In this document: positions 43,383-56,807 of the stretch, piece by piece
Layout: each line of letters opens with the position of its first letter
How positions within the stretch are numbered: the first letter of the stretch is position 1
Origin: Rhipidocladum racemiflorum
Lineage: Eukaryota; Streptophyta; Magnoliopsida; Poales; Poaceae
Assembly: GCA_036346355.1 (NCBI GenBank)
Contig: CM070591.1
Coordinates: 17,592,001-17,656,000, forward strand
Reading direction: 5' to 3'
Length of the DNA: 64,000 nt
Position numbers and translations under genes: made by a program
Notes under the pieces: model-generated
The model's database searches: none
The model's input: only the letters and a program-made list of their open reading frames with translations
Told to the model about the DNA's origin: nothing

Positions 43383-45042
43383 ATGAGTATATTGACAAAC
43401 CACACAAAAGGCATAAATTTGAGTTTGAAGACAAAGGAAGAAAAGCAACTTGATTGCAAAATCATAATTGGTCCAATTGAAAGAGAAAGAAGGATCATGA
43501 CCAAATAGATGAATAGATTTTCGGAGCTCAACACAAGAAAGAACAATTTTTCGACAAGAGCTCCAAAAACCAAGAAATCTCTCAAAAAGCTCAAAATTAC
43601 TCATGATCCAAATGCAAGGACAATTGTTCAACAAAATCATGAGAAAGCATTTTTTTTAATTTTCTTCCCTCTAAGATGCCTTTTCTACGTTTTCTCCCCC
43701 TTTTGGCAATATAGGCATCAAAAGAACAATTTTTGGATGAAATGCAACCTAGAAGAGCTTTGAGGATTATGAAAGTGACCACTTCAACAAAGTATGACAC
43801 CAAGCTACTCAAGTTCAGATTATGTCATCCTAAGTCATATCCACTGGCATGTTTCAATTTTTGCTAACTAGCTCAAAAGAAGTTATATTACTTTGGCATG
43901 ATTTCAACAATAGCAACACTTAGCATAACTTCAAGACTAGAAGTAAAGCCAACCAAACGAGCAAATGGATATACTAGAGTTCAACCTAGTCAACACTTTG
44001 GGAAACTACAAGTCCATAAGAGAAGCCTCATGCTCAATCATCTCTTTAAATGCAAATTGTTTATATTAATGCTCATCAAGCAGTATGAGAGGGTTAGGCT
44101 TAGTGAAGCACATCCTCGACTAGGAGCCATCGACAAAGGCCTCCTAAGCTTCACCCTCCTCCACAAACCTTTGAGGTTTTAGAGAGTTTATCCTAGAGAA
44201 ACACAACCTCGACTAGGAGCCATCGACATAGGTCTCCTAGGCGTCACTCTCTTCCTCTAGTCTATTTTGCATTTTCCAATTTTATTGACTCAAGCCATAT
44301 TCAACCATCTCAAGTAAGAAGCTTAAAAGAGTGGTTTTGGTCATACACACTGCATTCCAAGTTCATCCCAAATGCAATGGGAAGCAGTCTCGTGATTGAA
44401 GAGTGTTGAGTTCAATTTTAGCACAAAAGATTCAATTTTTGTATTTTCAGCACTTAGATTCATGAGCATTGTTGAGGATTCTAGAATGAAATAATGTAGC
44501 TAACCCAAGTTGCTCTAGGGACTCTAGTAGAAACCCACTATTTCAATAAGCATGGCATAAGCATCTAGTGAAGAAATATAGCAAGTAAAAGCCAAGTTTA
44601 ATCAAGTTTTCAAGAAAGCTCAATTTAAATTGTTGGCTAGTTTCATATGATATACCAAATTGGATATGACCAAGATTGGCAAATATCTTCAGAAAAGTAG
44701 CTAGGTGCAACAAATATCTATTTTATCATTTGCATAATAGACAAAGCTCGTAAATGAAAAACAAGTCTATATGCAATGCAAGAGAATCAATTCCAAGCTC
44801 CCCCTCAACAAGAGAGTCGATTAAGCACAAAAACTGATTGAAGTTGAGTTAATAGTAATTTTAGATTCAAAAAGATGAATTGAACTCAACTGAAACCAAA
44901 AAGACAGAAATGATGAGAAGGAAACAAGAAACTGACAAATGGGTAGTCTAGGAGCATAGATAACATGAAGAGAAACACTAACACTCAGACTCGCTCTCAC
45001 CTTCCCCATATGACTTATATAGAAAAGCTACATCTCCAACTC
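43383..45042 (-). other. Copia B 3' non-coding region
   Basis: Closely matches copia A 6529-8750 minus the solo LTR. No env-like ORF and no convincing coding sequence. Positions 44000-44250 hold two imperfect copies of a cctcgactaggagccatcga-type module. It continues at 48370-48618. Confidence 0.7.
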
Positions 45043-48000
45043 TGTCGGGACCCCGAATTTGCAAATCCGGACCCTCTGTGTATTCAGCAATAGTCCAGGA
45101 ACACGCTAGTGCACACAGTCTTAACATCGGTAAATATCACAATCATACCACTCGATACTAATAAAGTACTTTATTTAAATAGTCAAACTGGTTACTCGAC
45201 CTTATGGTCAAGTTACAAATATATGCCTCGCAAGGCGAAACTTATTCAGAGAAAAATAATAGCAGCGGAAAATAAGATAACTTCGTGGCGCCATCCAGTA
45301 TACCACAGGCAACTGACTGGGCTCGCTTCCCTAAGTAGACGGATCCTCTTGGAGTTCCTCCTCCAAAGCTGGTGTAGTCTCCTCTTCAACTGGTGTTATG
45401 TTGTGGCAAGGGTGAGTACTTGGTACTCAGCAAGTCATGCAAAGAATGCAAGCTAATATACTACATGCATGGCTTGGTACAAAGGAATAGCTCAAGGTAT
45501 ATTTGCGAAACAAGATTTGACAAGTAATATAAGTAGATTCAGCAGAGAAACAAGTAAAGCATAAATAACTTTTCAAGAAGTTTAACAACCATCTTCCCAT
45601 CCTAAACCACATTTACATCAACATCATTATTAATCCAACCCAACTTTTCAAACCAAGTTATTTTTGAGAAAATCTAACCCTTGACTGTAATTCCCGGCGA
45701 TGTCCAATACCATGACGCGCTATTCGAATAGATTCTACACTCTGCAGAGGTTATGCACTTTACCCACAAGATACAATCAAACACCACAAAGGCGAGTTCC
45801 CAGTAACAAAGTCTTTCGGAAACCTCTAACAATACGAGTGGTCCTCCCTGCTATTGCACACTAACCCTTCCCTTAGCTAAGGCGAAGTCTAGGCCAATCA
45901 ACCGTTAGATGGGTACCTAGCCTCACCTGCAGACGCTCCCCCGCATAACTTACACAAAGGGTGTAGTTGACCTCCCGAGGTCCCACAGTACGTTATCAAA
46001 GAACTTAGTCAACTAGGTCCGTCCCATTACGCATATGTGGTTGCACGTTAGGCCCAGTTCAAAGGCTTGCAAGGTTAAGTCCTTAGGGTGACCAGGGCAA
46101 GACTACCCAAGAACCAAATCAACATCCCCAATGCCACAACCGCCCACCTGATTACTCTTGCCACATGCCCTGTCGAAAACTATTTATCAAACCCCGCTTG
46201 ATTACCATGCACCACGTGCCATCAACATCACATGATACCTTTCCAAAACAGGTTCAATATATCATTAAGTCAATATTAACATTTGATTGTCCAAAATCAT
46301 GTCATGAACACGTAAGGTGTCTAAGCAAAGATACTACAACGGTCTAAAACCCATGTTGGCAACTTAATAATGTCCAACTAGTAAACCACAACTAGGGTGA
46401 CAAGGGTCATGGCACATACTTAGATAATCAAGGTGTCATACAAAGAAATTGGTACTTATCTAATCCCCCATATTTAAATAAAGTATTTTTCTATTTGAAC
46501 TTAGCATGCAGTAGGTTAAATCAAAATAGATTTCAAAATAGGATCAACATGGTCAAAGCACAACTTGCCTTCAAAAAGTACTTGCTCTTGGTCTTGAGTT
46601 GGATCCCGAGTCAATACTTCTCCTTCGAATCCTTCCGGCACTTCAACGTCTACTCGTAAAGCGTGCAAATAGCAAATACACGAATAAACAATAGGCAAAA
46701 AGTGTCCAAACATCCAAATAAAATCCATAAACAGAGAGAACATAATTTTATGAATTTTTAGAAACTGGAATCGTCAAATTTGGAGTTAAAACGCAAAAGT
46801 TATGATTATTTGAAGTTTAAATAACCAACTAAATAATTTTACAGAGAAAAACTTTAGTCCAAAAATTAAATAAAATTCATATTTAAATAGATCTCAATTT
46901 TATACGAATTTAGAAATTTAAATCACTCAAATCGGAGTTGAAACGCAAAAGTTATAAGCGTTTTAAGTTTTGAAATTCAAATCAATTATTAAACCGAATT
47001 ATTAAATCATTTTCTTTTTCGGAAAATCATTTATTGCGTCAGCAGGGACACGTGGACCAATCGGGTGACGACGCGTGGCCTCGGGTCCACGGACCCGGCG
47101 CACGGTTCTCGGCTCGGTCCACCGTGGGCTCGGCCCACGGCTCACGGTCGCTGAAAGGTGGGCCCTCTGACACGCGGCGCAATCTCGGCCGTTGATTTGA
47201 AAATCAACGGCCCAGATTAGATCTGGCTAACGCGCTTGGAAAACAACTCCACTGATCTGGACCGTTCGATCTTGATCGGACGGTCAAGATCCAATCTATC
47301 GCTATGAACGTGGTTCAATCTAAGCCGTTGGATCTAGATCTAACGGTTGAGATTAGATCTGGAGATTAACACGTGATTCTTTACCGTGGGTGACGTGGAC
47401 GAATCTGGACCGTGCGATGAAGATCCGACGGTGGAGAAGCTTCGTGGGTCTGCGATGTCCACGGCGGAGCTCCGGCGGCCGGCGTTGAGAACGAAGACCA
47501 CACCGACGGCGTTTCGGGCACGCTCCGGCGAAGTGGGTGGTCTCTTCGGGTGCGTCTCGAAGCGGGGACTCCGGATCTGGGCTCCTTCTCGGCGGAAGAC
47601 GACGGACGGCGGCGGAAAACGGCGCAAACCGCGGCGAACATCTCCTCCAACTACGGCGAGCTCGCACGGGCAAACGGCGACGGCTCAGGCGAGATGGCTC
47701 GGGGACACGGGTACGCACGGAGGAGGGCAACCTCGGGGCGTGACCCGGGCTTTAAATAGCCTCGGCGTTCGTGCCCGAGACGGAAACCTAATTCTCCACG
47801 GCGGCGGAGTCCGGCTCGGACTCGGGCGGAGACGACGACGGTCGACCGTCCACGTGGCGCGATCAATGGCCACGATCGCACGGGCGCGACCGGGTCCGGT
47901 CCGGTCTCGGCTCGAACCGATGCGATCCAATCCGGACCGTTGGATCTCGATCCGACGGTCGGGATCAACTTGGGTTAGGGTTGGGTTCGACCGACTTACC

Positions 48001-48364
48001 GCTCGGCCTGACTTGAGTCCGACTCGGGTGCGGCTCGGTCGGATGAACAAGCAAAACCCATTCGCATTTTCCAATGATTTAATAATTAAAATAATTCCCA
48101 GAAATTCATTTAATTCATTAAAAATAGCAAAATACTCAGAAAAATTCCAGAAAAATTCTGGAAAATATTTTGGAACATTTTGGACTCAAATAAAATATTT
48201 CCAACAAAATTTTATTTGCAGAATTAAATTCTTTAATTATTTCAAAATGGAATAAATTCAAATAAATTCAAATAAATCCAAATAAATTCCAGAAAATTCC
48301 AAAAATTCACCAAAGTGCCAAATCACACATGAATTTAAGAAAAGCAAAATTTTAGGGTGTTACA
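45043..48364 (+). repeat. Solo LTR, 3322 bp, TSD AACTC
   Basis: Starts TGTCGGGACCCC and ends GGGTGTTACA, flanked by AACTC at 45038-45042 and 48365-48369. The uninterrupted site is visible in copia A near 8775. The GC-rich middle (47040-48050) is followed by an AT-rich, AAATTCC-rich 3' part (48060-48340) that resembles Tekay-type LTR ends. There is no internal domain and therefore no primer-binding site. The 289-codon plus-strand frame at 47386-48255 and its antisense partners reflect GC-rich composition and are not genes. Confidence 0.92.
47187..47960. repeat. Series of dyad motifs (accgt..gatc..acggt)
   Basis: Five short palindromes share the plan CCGTT-GATC-AACGG: 47187-47212 (perfect 11-bp arms), 47260-47286, 47324-47347, 47409-47432 and about 47935-47960. 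They lie in the GC-rich part of the solo LTR and could bind a dimeric factor or form small hairpins. Confidence 0.6.
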
Positions 48365-48369
48365 AACTC

Positions 48370-48618
48370 CAACCCAGGAGCAAACACAGACCCTGTCTAC
48401 CCAGGGGGCCCAACACCTGCTAGACCTAAAAGACTATGAGTGAGCTCAATTGAGAAGAAGAGAGGAATAGCACCCTAAAGCATAAGGTGAGAGGTCCATG
48501 CCGAGGCATGCCAGAAGTCTAGGTGAAGTGGACTCAACCAAATGAAAACCATCCCAAAGATACCCAGAAAGAGGAAATGCTGAATACATATGAACAAATA
48601 ATACAAACCAGCTCCCCC
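48370..48618 (-). other. Copia B 3' non-coding region, continued
   Basis: Resumes the sequence interrupted by the solo LTR and matches copia A 8775-9028. It includes a CTCCCCCTC run at 48612-48620, just after the pol stop. Confidence 0.7.
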
Positions 48619-50103
48619 TCAAGATATGCCATAGGGGCTCATAATCCCAAGCTCTCCTCTCAGGGAAACAAACCTGGAGCTATCCAAAGGCTTGGTGAAA
48701 AGTCAGCCAATTGGTGGTCACTCTCCACAAAACTGAAGCACTATATCACCATTCTCCACATGGTTTCTAAGGAAGTGATAGCGAATGTCAATGTGCTTGG
48801 TCCGAGAGTGCTGCACTGGGTTCTTAGCAATGTGAATGGCAGACATGTTATCACAAAAAAGTGGAACACAATCTGCTACTAACCCAAAGTCCCGCAAGGT
48901 CGATCTCATTCAGAGAACAGCTACAAAGAACTAGTCAGCGACAACATACTCGGCCTCGGTGGATCAGGCAACACCGGACTGCTTCCTAGATGACCAAGAA
49001 ACAAGAGAAGTGCCAATGAATTGGCAAGTGCCAGAAGTGCTTTTCCTATCTATCGTACAGCCGGCAAAGTCTGCATCGGAGAAGGCTCTTAGAGATAGAC
49101 AGGAGGAAGAAGAGTACCAGATACCATAGTCAATGGTAGCTCGAAGGTACCTGAAGATGCGCTTCATTGCCTGACGGTGAGAGACGCGGGGAGAAGCCTG
49201 AAACCGAGCATAAAGACATACAGAGAAATGTATGTCAGGTCTCGAGGCAATGAGATACAAGAGGGAGCCGATCATGCTCCGGAACTCCTTCTGATCAACT
49301 GGCTCACCATCCTCGTCAGGCTCGAGGACAGCAGTTGTGGCCATAGGAGTCATAACTGGCTTCCCATCAGACATATCAAAGCGCTTCAGGAGGTCTCGAG
49401 TGTACTTTCCTTGATGCAAGAATGTACCCTCCCGAGTCTGCTTAATCTGGAAGCCAAGGAAGTAGCTCAACTCGCCCATCATGCTCATCTCGAACTCAGT
49501 ACTCATCACATCTGAGAACTGAGTAATGAGCGAATGCGAGGAACCACCGAAAATGATGTCATCGACATAGATTTGGACTAGGAGAAAGTCCGAATCAGAA
49601 TGTCTGACGAACAGAGTCTTGTCCACTTGACCCATATGAAAACCATGACTCAAGAGGTAGGACTTAAGCCTCTCATACCAAGCTCGTGGAGCTTGCTTAA
49701 GTCCATACAAAGCTTTGGAAAGCTTGAAGACATGGTTTGGGTGCTTGGGGTTCTCAAATCCTGGAGGCTGTCTAACATACACCTCTTCCTCAATGAAGCC
49801 ATTGAGGAATGCACTCTTGACATCCATTTGAAAAAGCTTGAAGCCCTTGAATGCCGCGAATGTGAGCCGGATCCAGATGGCCTCTAGTCTGGCTACAGGG
49901 GCAAAAGTCTCCTCGAAGTCGAGACCCTCGACCTGAGAAAAACCCTGAGCGACTAGCCTAGCCTTGTTTCGAACTACAACCCCATCCTCACTCTGCTTGT
50001 TTTTGAACACCCATTTGGTCCCGATGATGTTGTGACCAGAAGGGGGCTCGACAAGCTTCCAAACTTTGTTCCTCTCGAAGTTTTCAAGCTCCTCATGCAT
50101 GGC
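48619..50103 (-). pseudogene. Copia B reverse transcriptase and RNase H
   Basis: RT_2-type RT is open from 50103 to 48964: IIGTKWVFKNKQSEDG near 50030, LVAQGFSQVEGLDFEETFAPVARLEA near 49940, the catalytic YVDDIIF near 49560, and LSYFLGFQIKQTREG near 49460. RNase H follows (ASRPDIHFSVCL; SDADFAGCTIDRKSTSGT) but has stops at 48964, near 48930 and near 48910. The frame then shifts before the C-terminal TKHIDIRYHFL block; the pol stop is at 48619. The RT is continuous upstream with 59360 once LARD-2 and one copy of ATGGC are removed. Confidence 0.9.
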
Positions 50104-52655
50104 TGTGACACTACGGATTGGTGTGACATTATAAAATGTGAGTTTAGAGGATAAAACCTTACGGCTCGAGGTTTATTTGCGTTTTCGGGTCTTGGGGGGG
50201 ATTAAGTGATATGACACCACGGAGTGTCGTAACCTTATTTAATTTGCTTGATGAGGTCAAAAACTTTATAAAATATGAAATTGGAGGTTAAAACTTTACG
50301 TTATGCCGTTTAATCGCGTTTCCGGGCCGATTTTGGGAGATTGGGCCTTTCCGGGGGAGTTTGGGCCCAAGGGGGGAAGAACCGTGGGCTTTTGTGGAGA
50401 GAGATTGGCCCATGGAGGGGGGAGAACGTGGGTAAAGGGGCTAGGGGTGCCTCCTCCCTGCCCTAGCCGCCTCCCCACACGCCTCCACCTCCCCCTTGCG
50501 CCTCCACCAATTCCCTCCTCCCTCTAGTCCTCTTCCTCCACCTCCACCTCAAGCCGCGCCACCCCCCTCCTCCTTGCGCCCCCAAGGATGCCCCCTCGCT
50601 GCCATGACACGTCTACGTGCTGCCCTCGCTGTTTGGAAGAACCGCGAGGAGGGATCCCGAAGGATTTGGCGCGTGGGAGCGAGATCGGGTGATCGAGAGA
50701 CATTCTTCGTGTTCGTCGTTCGTCGGACTAAGGTATGTCCATGGGGAAACCTTGGGGAAGGTCTAGGTGCTGTTCTCATGGTAGATTTGGAGTTTTTAGA
50801 TCAAGAGGACGTGCTGCCATGGAGTAGATCTGAAAAGAACTAGAGTTCGTATTGTACTCAGTTTCGGGCAGATTTGGAGCCCGTTTTAGGGGGTGCGATT
50901 TCGCAATTTTAGATTCGTAATTTGGCCGACCTCCTGTTGAAGAATTTGTAGGTATCGTCAAGACCTATTTTGTGTTTTTTTTTTTGAGAATTTTTGGAGT
51001 TACGGTCTGAAAGTTATGGCCGTTTTGGTGGGCGCTGTCGAATCTGTGTCGAGGTTGGGACAGTCTGTGTTCAACATTAGATTAAACTAATTTAGAATTC
51101 GAATATGACCGTACGGACTTCTATGAAGTTGTAGATAATTTCAATACCTTTCAGTGCATATAAAGAAATTGAAATTCCGCCCAGCCGTTTGGAAGTTATG
51201 GCCGTTTTGCCGAGCGCTGTCAAATCTATGACGAGATTGAGACAGTTCGTGTTCAACGTTAGATTAAACAACATTAGAGTCCGAATCAGTCTTTCCCTAT
51301 AACTAGAAAAAGTTGGGAAATTTCCTAAGCTACGCGAGGGTGTACTCGTTTATTCAATTTGGGGTCCTAGAACAGAAGTTATGCCCATTGGAAGGCTGCT
51401 GTCCCGAAGTGACAGATTTGCCGTTTTCTGATTTTAGGAGTTGTAAGCGAAGTCGGGGTAGTGGGATTTATGTGTGCTGTTTTGTGGACTCGAGTTGAGT
51501 GTATGGCATGTATGTGCAGGTGGTGTGCCCCCGGGAGTACCCTCATTCTCTCGCCAATTCGTCGCCCGAGGTTAAAGGCAAGTGTGTTGTGATGGATAGC
51601 GAGTTGTAGGTTGCATGTTGAGATTAGATGAAATTGTCTATATGATATATGTCCACTTGCCATGTTTTAATGATTGCTATGATATGATGAGCATGTTTAA
51701 GATGTTATGATGCCATGTGTTAATATATGAGTTTTATATATTGTTGGCATGCTTGCATACATGACATGTTACATGGCCCGGGCGGTGAGAAAGTCATTAA
51801 CTAATCCGGGAAGGTCGGTGAGAAAGTTATGACTAATACGGAGAGCCATTAAAGTAAGTCCTACATCGTGATTCCATCTACCGTGGGTGGTGGAAGTGAG
51901 GAGTAGGCACCCTCCATCTTCGGGATGGAAGGGGGGAGAGGGTGCACACCGACGGGTGTGTACTCAACCATACCGGTATGAGTTTCCAAGGAGATATGAG
52001 CATAACATTGCATTGCATTGCATTGCAATACATATTTAATGATGATGATGTTGTTATGTGCTCAAGTATGAGATGTTATATGCGATGTGAGGTATTATTG
52101 TCTTGTAAATGATCTTGTTGTCCATTACAATATGCTTGCTGAGTTTTCGAACTCACACTTGTGTTTTATGTTGTTTGTTTATTTAGGTACAATGAAATCG
52201 GCGTGCGGGAAAGGGATCTAGCTACACTCCTCCACGTAGTATCATAATCTAGCTAATTCACCTGTTTTGGAGACACGACAATAAGTATTACAATAATCAT
52301 TAGTGTATGGTCTGTATGTTTGGTTGTTTCCCTCATGTATATCATGTGGGGCTATGGAGGGAGTTGTTTTAACTTCCTAGAGTTAAATTGATGCTTATTA
52401 TTTTGCTATCGATGCTTATTGATGTTTTAGTTGATGATTAGCTATCCTTATCGCTGCGTATGGATATCTCGTTTGTCTTACATATTGATATGATGCTATG
52501 TTGTCAAGTTTCATGCAAAAACAAAGGAGATGCTGTCAAAATTTCCAATTATTCCAAATGATTACTTGCTGTAATTTACCTTAAATTATGGTATTAAATG
52601 TGTCATGATCTATGTTTGGTGACATTCTGGGCTTAGTAAAAGCTGGGGTGTTACA
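50104..52655 (+). repeat. 5' LTR of LARD-2 (2552 bp)
   Basis: Starts TGTGACACTACGG and ends GGGGTGTTACA. It contains a CT-rich leader (50470-50600), a pair of diverged direct repeats of about 105 bp (51001-51106 and 51185-51286) and a CATTGC microsatellite near 52005-52025. Its 68-115-codon frames repeat in the 3' LTR and are not genes. Confidence 0.95.
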
Positions 52656-52657
52656 GT

Positions 52658-52669
52658 TGGTATCAGAGC
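52658..52669 (+). other. LARD-2 primer-binding site (initiator tRNA-Met)
   Basis: TGGTATCAGAGC, 2 nt after the 5' LTR end, complementary to plant initiator tRNA-Met. Confidence 0.95.
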
Positions 52670-55600
52670 GGGCTGTAGGTCCTTGGAATGTGAATTTTTA
52701 GTGTCATGCTATAGGGAAAAACTAAAATGTGATGTGGAATAACTTAGAAACATGGCTTAGGTCTTAACTAAAATTTTGTTATAGGATAGCAACATTAAAA
52801 CTTGCAAAAGTGGTATAACTAATCTAAAATTTGACACACAATGGATGCACAGTAGGAAAAGGGTATGGGTATCATTTCCTTACGCTTAAATATTGTATTT
52901 AAGCTATGATGTTGGATGCTTCTTTCGACAATGCTTGTTGCTATGTCAATGTTTTATGTTGTGGGGTTGTGGTACCGAAGGGTTTCAGTCACCTCTTTTT
53001 TGTTCATAGTAAGGGTGAGGTTTGACGGTGTGGCCGGCTAGCGCCACCACCGAAGAACTATTGACCCCTGTAGGAGAAGAGCGCTTACCCTTTCTGTTGT
53101 AGATCGGGTAGTTGATTGGAGACAAAAAGGAAGAGTTAATGGTGGTTTCCTTTGTATGTTCTTTGCCGTTCTGATGGTCGGTGTTCTTTGCTTTTCTTGG
53201 CTTTAGTAGATTTGAATCAAATGAAAAGTGTTGGGTTTTCGCGGATCGTTCCGTATGCGGTGTGTGGTTTTGTCTTCCTTGGTTGAAGACGAAGAAGAGG
53301 AGACTAGTGTTGCGCTTCTTTTGGGCGCCTTTCCAGTTTTAATGATTAGTTTGTTGATGGCTTTATGGGGGAGAAGCATTCAAATTTATCCCTGTGTTTG
53401 TCTTTCTCCGAGGTTAACGGAGTTATTGCGGAGTTATGCCAGACCTAGCTGTCAGGGCTGAAGTTCTGTGTCTTTGTAGAAGTAAGTGGTGTTTGATTCG
53501 TTATTTTGCTGGTTTAAGAAAATCATCTTTGAAGAACCCTTCCTATTTTGAGAAAGTTTGGAGTTAGGGTTTATTTGCAAAGGTATATTTGATCGATTTG
53601 TTCCCTCCAGTAGGAGTCTTTGAGATTTAAAAAGTGTTTTGGAGAATTCCTTTGCATGACCAAGTTTGGGTTTGTCTCATCGCAATTTTGAGAGTCAAAT
53701 TTTCCTTATGAACTTGGGATGAGTTTTAAAACTAAAATGTCAGTAAACAAAGTAGTCTTTTGACTGAAATCGTTTGTCCCTAGTAAGAATTGATGTTTAG
53801 CATGTTATGTAGTAGGTAACAATGTGGTTTATGGATTGATGTGTTGCTAAGTTAAATTTTGAGTTGAATCAATTCAATGTGATTAATATCTCTAGCTTGA
53901 GAATAAATAGACTACTAGTGTTGCAGTTTACTCTTAGCGAGAATGATTAAATGTGTTAATGTACATGCTTAGAATCTGTTGCCTTGCTTTAAAAGTGCTT
54001 ATGATCCTTGTTAATGTTAAAAGTTTAAACTTTGATGCATAGTTAAAACATTAAGATGATGTAGACTGCTATTATTGTGAAAGAAACTTTGCTGGTTGTT
54101 AAAGATGTTCTAATCTAATGGATTAATAGAGAAATTTTATCGTGTTGACTAGTGACTTTAATTTGGATGTTGATTAGAGTTGCTATTTATGTTGTTGCAA
54201 ACTACTAGTATCTTTGGAAGTATGCAGTTGTGTCGCTACAATGCTAGTATTTATATCAATGGAGAAGACATAAGACTTATTGTTAATGATGTTGTTAATG
54301 GTAGTGTTAATGCTAGTATTCAGTCTATTTTAAATAGTGGGAGTATGTTGTGTGGTGGTAATTTTGTTATCACCTATGTATAGGGTAGCTAAAAGTAATG
54401 TTGTTGGTTGATGATTATGCCCATTTGTTGTTATTGATGACTAAGTAGTTGTGGTAACTGTTTAGATTATTCGTTGGAAAACCATGGCTAAAATAGAGGA
54501 AAATTTTAACATGTTGCGATGGAGTGAGCTTTGGATAATTAACATGATGTACAATTTCATCCTTAATGAATGAATGCGTTGGAATCCTAGTTATGAACTT
54601 TGTCTTGTAGAGATAATATTTACATGTTGAAGTCGTTGTTTAACTGAATAAGGTTCGGTTGTCGAGACGTGAATATATAGGTGGTATGAAATTTATATGT
54701 TGATTTCGCTGAAAGTTTTGTTGAAGTACTATGTTTCAAAGTTAGACTAAGAAGTATTATGATTCGGTGATCCGTGGGGATCATGTCATTATAGTCTTGG
54801 TTGGGTGCCTTTTTGATAAGAATCATAAACCCTAATTAAAAGTGTTGGGAATGGTAACTAGAGGAAGAATTTGTCGTGAAGCTTTTGGTTGAATTGTGTT
54901 GGGGCTCCTCAGGGAGTAGATAGTGATTATTGAAGTCTTTTATGGAAAGCGTAGTGGAGTACTAGAGATGGTTCTTTTTATGCTGAGCTGGTGTTTAAAA
55001 CCTTCTGGACTGGTTTGGTTGTTTGCCATTTTGGTTGAATGCTTTCGGTTGAGGTGTTCCTTATGTTGAGTTTCAGAGTTTCCCCAAAACTCGTAGCGTT
55101 TGTTGTCGGCCTTTGGTTTTGGCAAAATTGTTTAGTTCGTGTTGTGAGTTTGAATTCGCATTCCAAAATTTTTTTGAGTGGATCGCGCTCCTTCGCGTCC
55201 ACGCTGAATTATCTTTGGAATGAATTTTAAAGGAAACCAATGGCATAGAGGGCTATGTGGGAAAACTCACGAAATTTAGTTTGTAATCTTTTCTTTGCTA
55301 GAGTTGGAGTTATTTGGAAAAGTCTGTGTAGAGTTTGCAAGTGTTTCAAAAAGTGGTTTTTGTGGATGTTTCATTGGCGATGCCGTTAGTGAGGTGTTCT
55401 CTTTTGAAAATAAGTTTCCCCTTCTCTTTGAGAAAACTTATGGCGGTTGCTTGTGCAGATATTTGACTTTGGAGTCGATGTTCTTTTCCAAAATGGTGAT
55501 TTTGGTTAAAATGCGATGTTTGCAAGTTTAGTTATCTATCGTTGGTGGGTTCTGATATGATGTGGTGCCTTAATCATTAACTATGTTGCCGACATAGTGT

Positions 55601-56793
55601 ATATGAATTAGCGCAACTCTCGATGTTATGCGAGATTTATTCATGTGATACCGAGAAAGAAGTCGTTATGTGAATGATTATTCGGTATTGTGTTACATGA
55701 AGAATGAATGGTGAAAAGTAAACATGACATCGTTTTTAGATGTTAATTAATAAAAGAGTCGTTGAGCCAGGTCGGTGAGAAAGTCATATATAGAGATATG
55801 ACTAATCCGGAGTGCTCTTGAAGAATGTGCATTTATGTCTTGAAACGAGTTTTCCCTTGCTTTCTAATATGAAAAGAAACGAATGAAGAAATTATGGTAT
55901 GTTGGTTGTGGTGTAGGAGATTTGTGATTCCTTTGCGTCTTGGCTTAGGAAGTTAAAATGAATGCTCTTTGGCTGTTGACAAATCCTTTCCAAAGTGATT
56001 GTGGTGCATGGGATTCAAAGTTGTGCATGGGGATCATTTGGGTTCATGGTTTGTGGCGTTGCTAGTGGTTGATCGTGACTAGTTTGGAAGTGAAGAGTTA
56101 AGGAAGGTTGGGTATGGCCCAATTCAAACTTTCTTGGAGAATTGTGTTGTTGAGATGTTCCTCGGTAGGGTTTATTAAATTATTAGGGGACCACTTGGTG
56201 GTTGCTAGTGATCGCTTTTCCTTTTGAAGTGTATTGGATCTTTTGTCGTTGGGCAAGGAGCGAGTTGTGTCAACCGCAGAGGAACATTCGGTCTTTTCTG
56301 TTGAGCGAGTCTTAAGGATCCTGGAGATAAAGTAGGTTGTTCCTTCTGGTGGTAATCTTAGAGCGTTATGTCTCTCCTGTTTCGCGTCGTCTTGAGTACA
56401 AGGAACCTCAGAAGGGAGGTTGGTACCATCTTCTTCTGGAGAGTAGCATTAGTTAAAGGGATCGGGCACTTTAGTGCCAAGGAATGCATGGAATGAGGAG
56501 TGTGAGATTATTTTATTTCGTGTTCTGATTGGGTCTTTACCCTACCGCTTGGGTCATGCTGAGGCCGTATGTGAGTGCATTTGTGTTTCAATGTTTGAGT
56601 AAGAATTCTGGCAAGTTTTGAATGTGAAGTTGTCTTTAGAGCCGTCAGTCTTCGAGCCTTAGCTCCTTGTTCTGAGCGTTGGCTGGTGCAAATCGTAGGG
56701 GCTTTTAAGCGGGTTCTGAGGCGTGAACCATCGCTCCCTTTGATTTGGTTGTTTGCGAAATGGCGTGTCTCGGATTCGAGGTCGAATCCTGTT
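52670..56793 (+). other. LARD-2 non-coding internal domain
   Basis: 4.1 kb of T-rich sequence colinear with LARD-1. The frames at 53228-53461 and 55039-55230 have counterparts in LARD-1 but no known domain. A stretch at 55768-55812 (ggtcggtgagaaagtcat, then atgactaatccggag) duplicates an LTR motif found at 51807-51845. Conserved structure rather than protein is the likely reason for retention. Confidence 0.75.
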
Positions 56794-56807
56794 GAAGGGG
56801 GGAAGAA
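56794..56807 (+). other. Polypurine tract of LARD-2
   Basis: GAAGGGGGGAAGAA, ending exactly at the 3' LTR start (56808). Confidence 0.93.

Noticed and set aside
47386..48255. 289-codon plus-strand ORF
   Set aside because: Inside a solo LTR with TSDs, not matching any known protein, with competing long frames on both strands. Explained by GC content.
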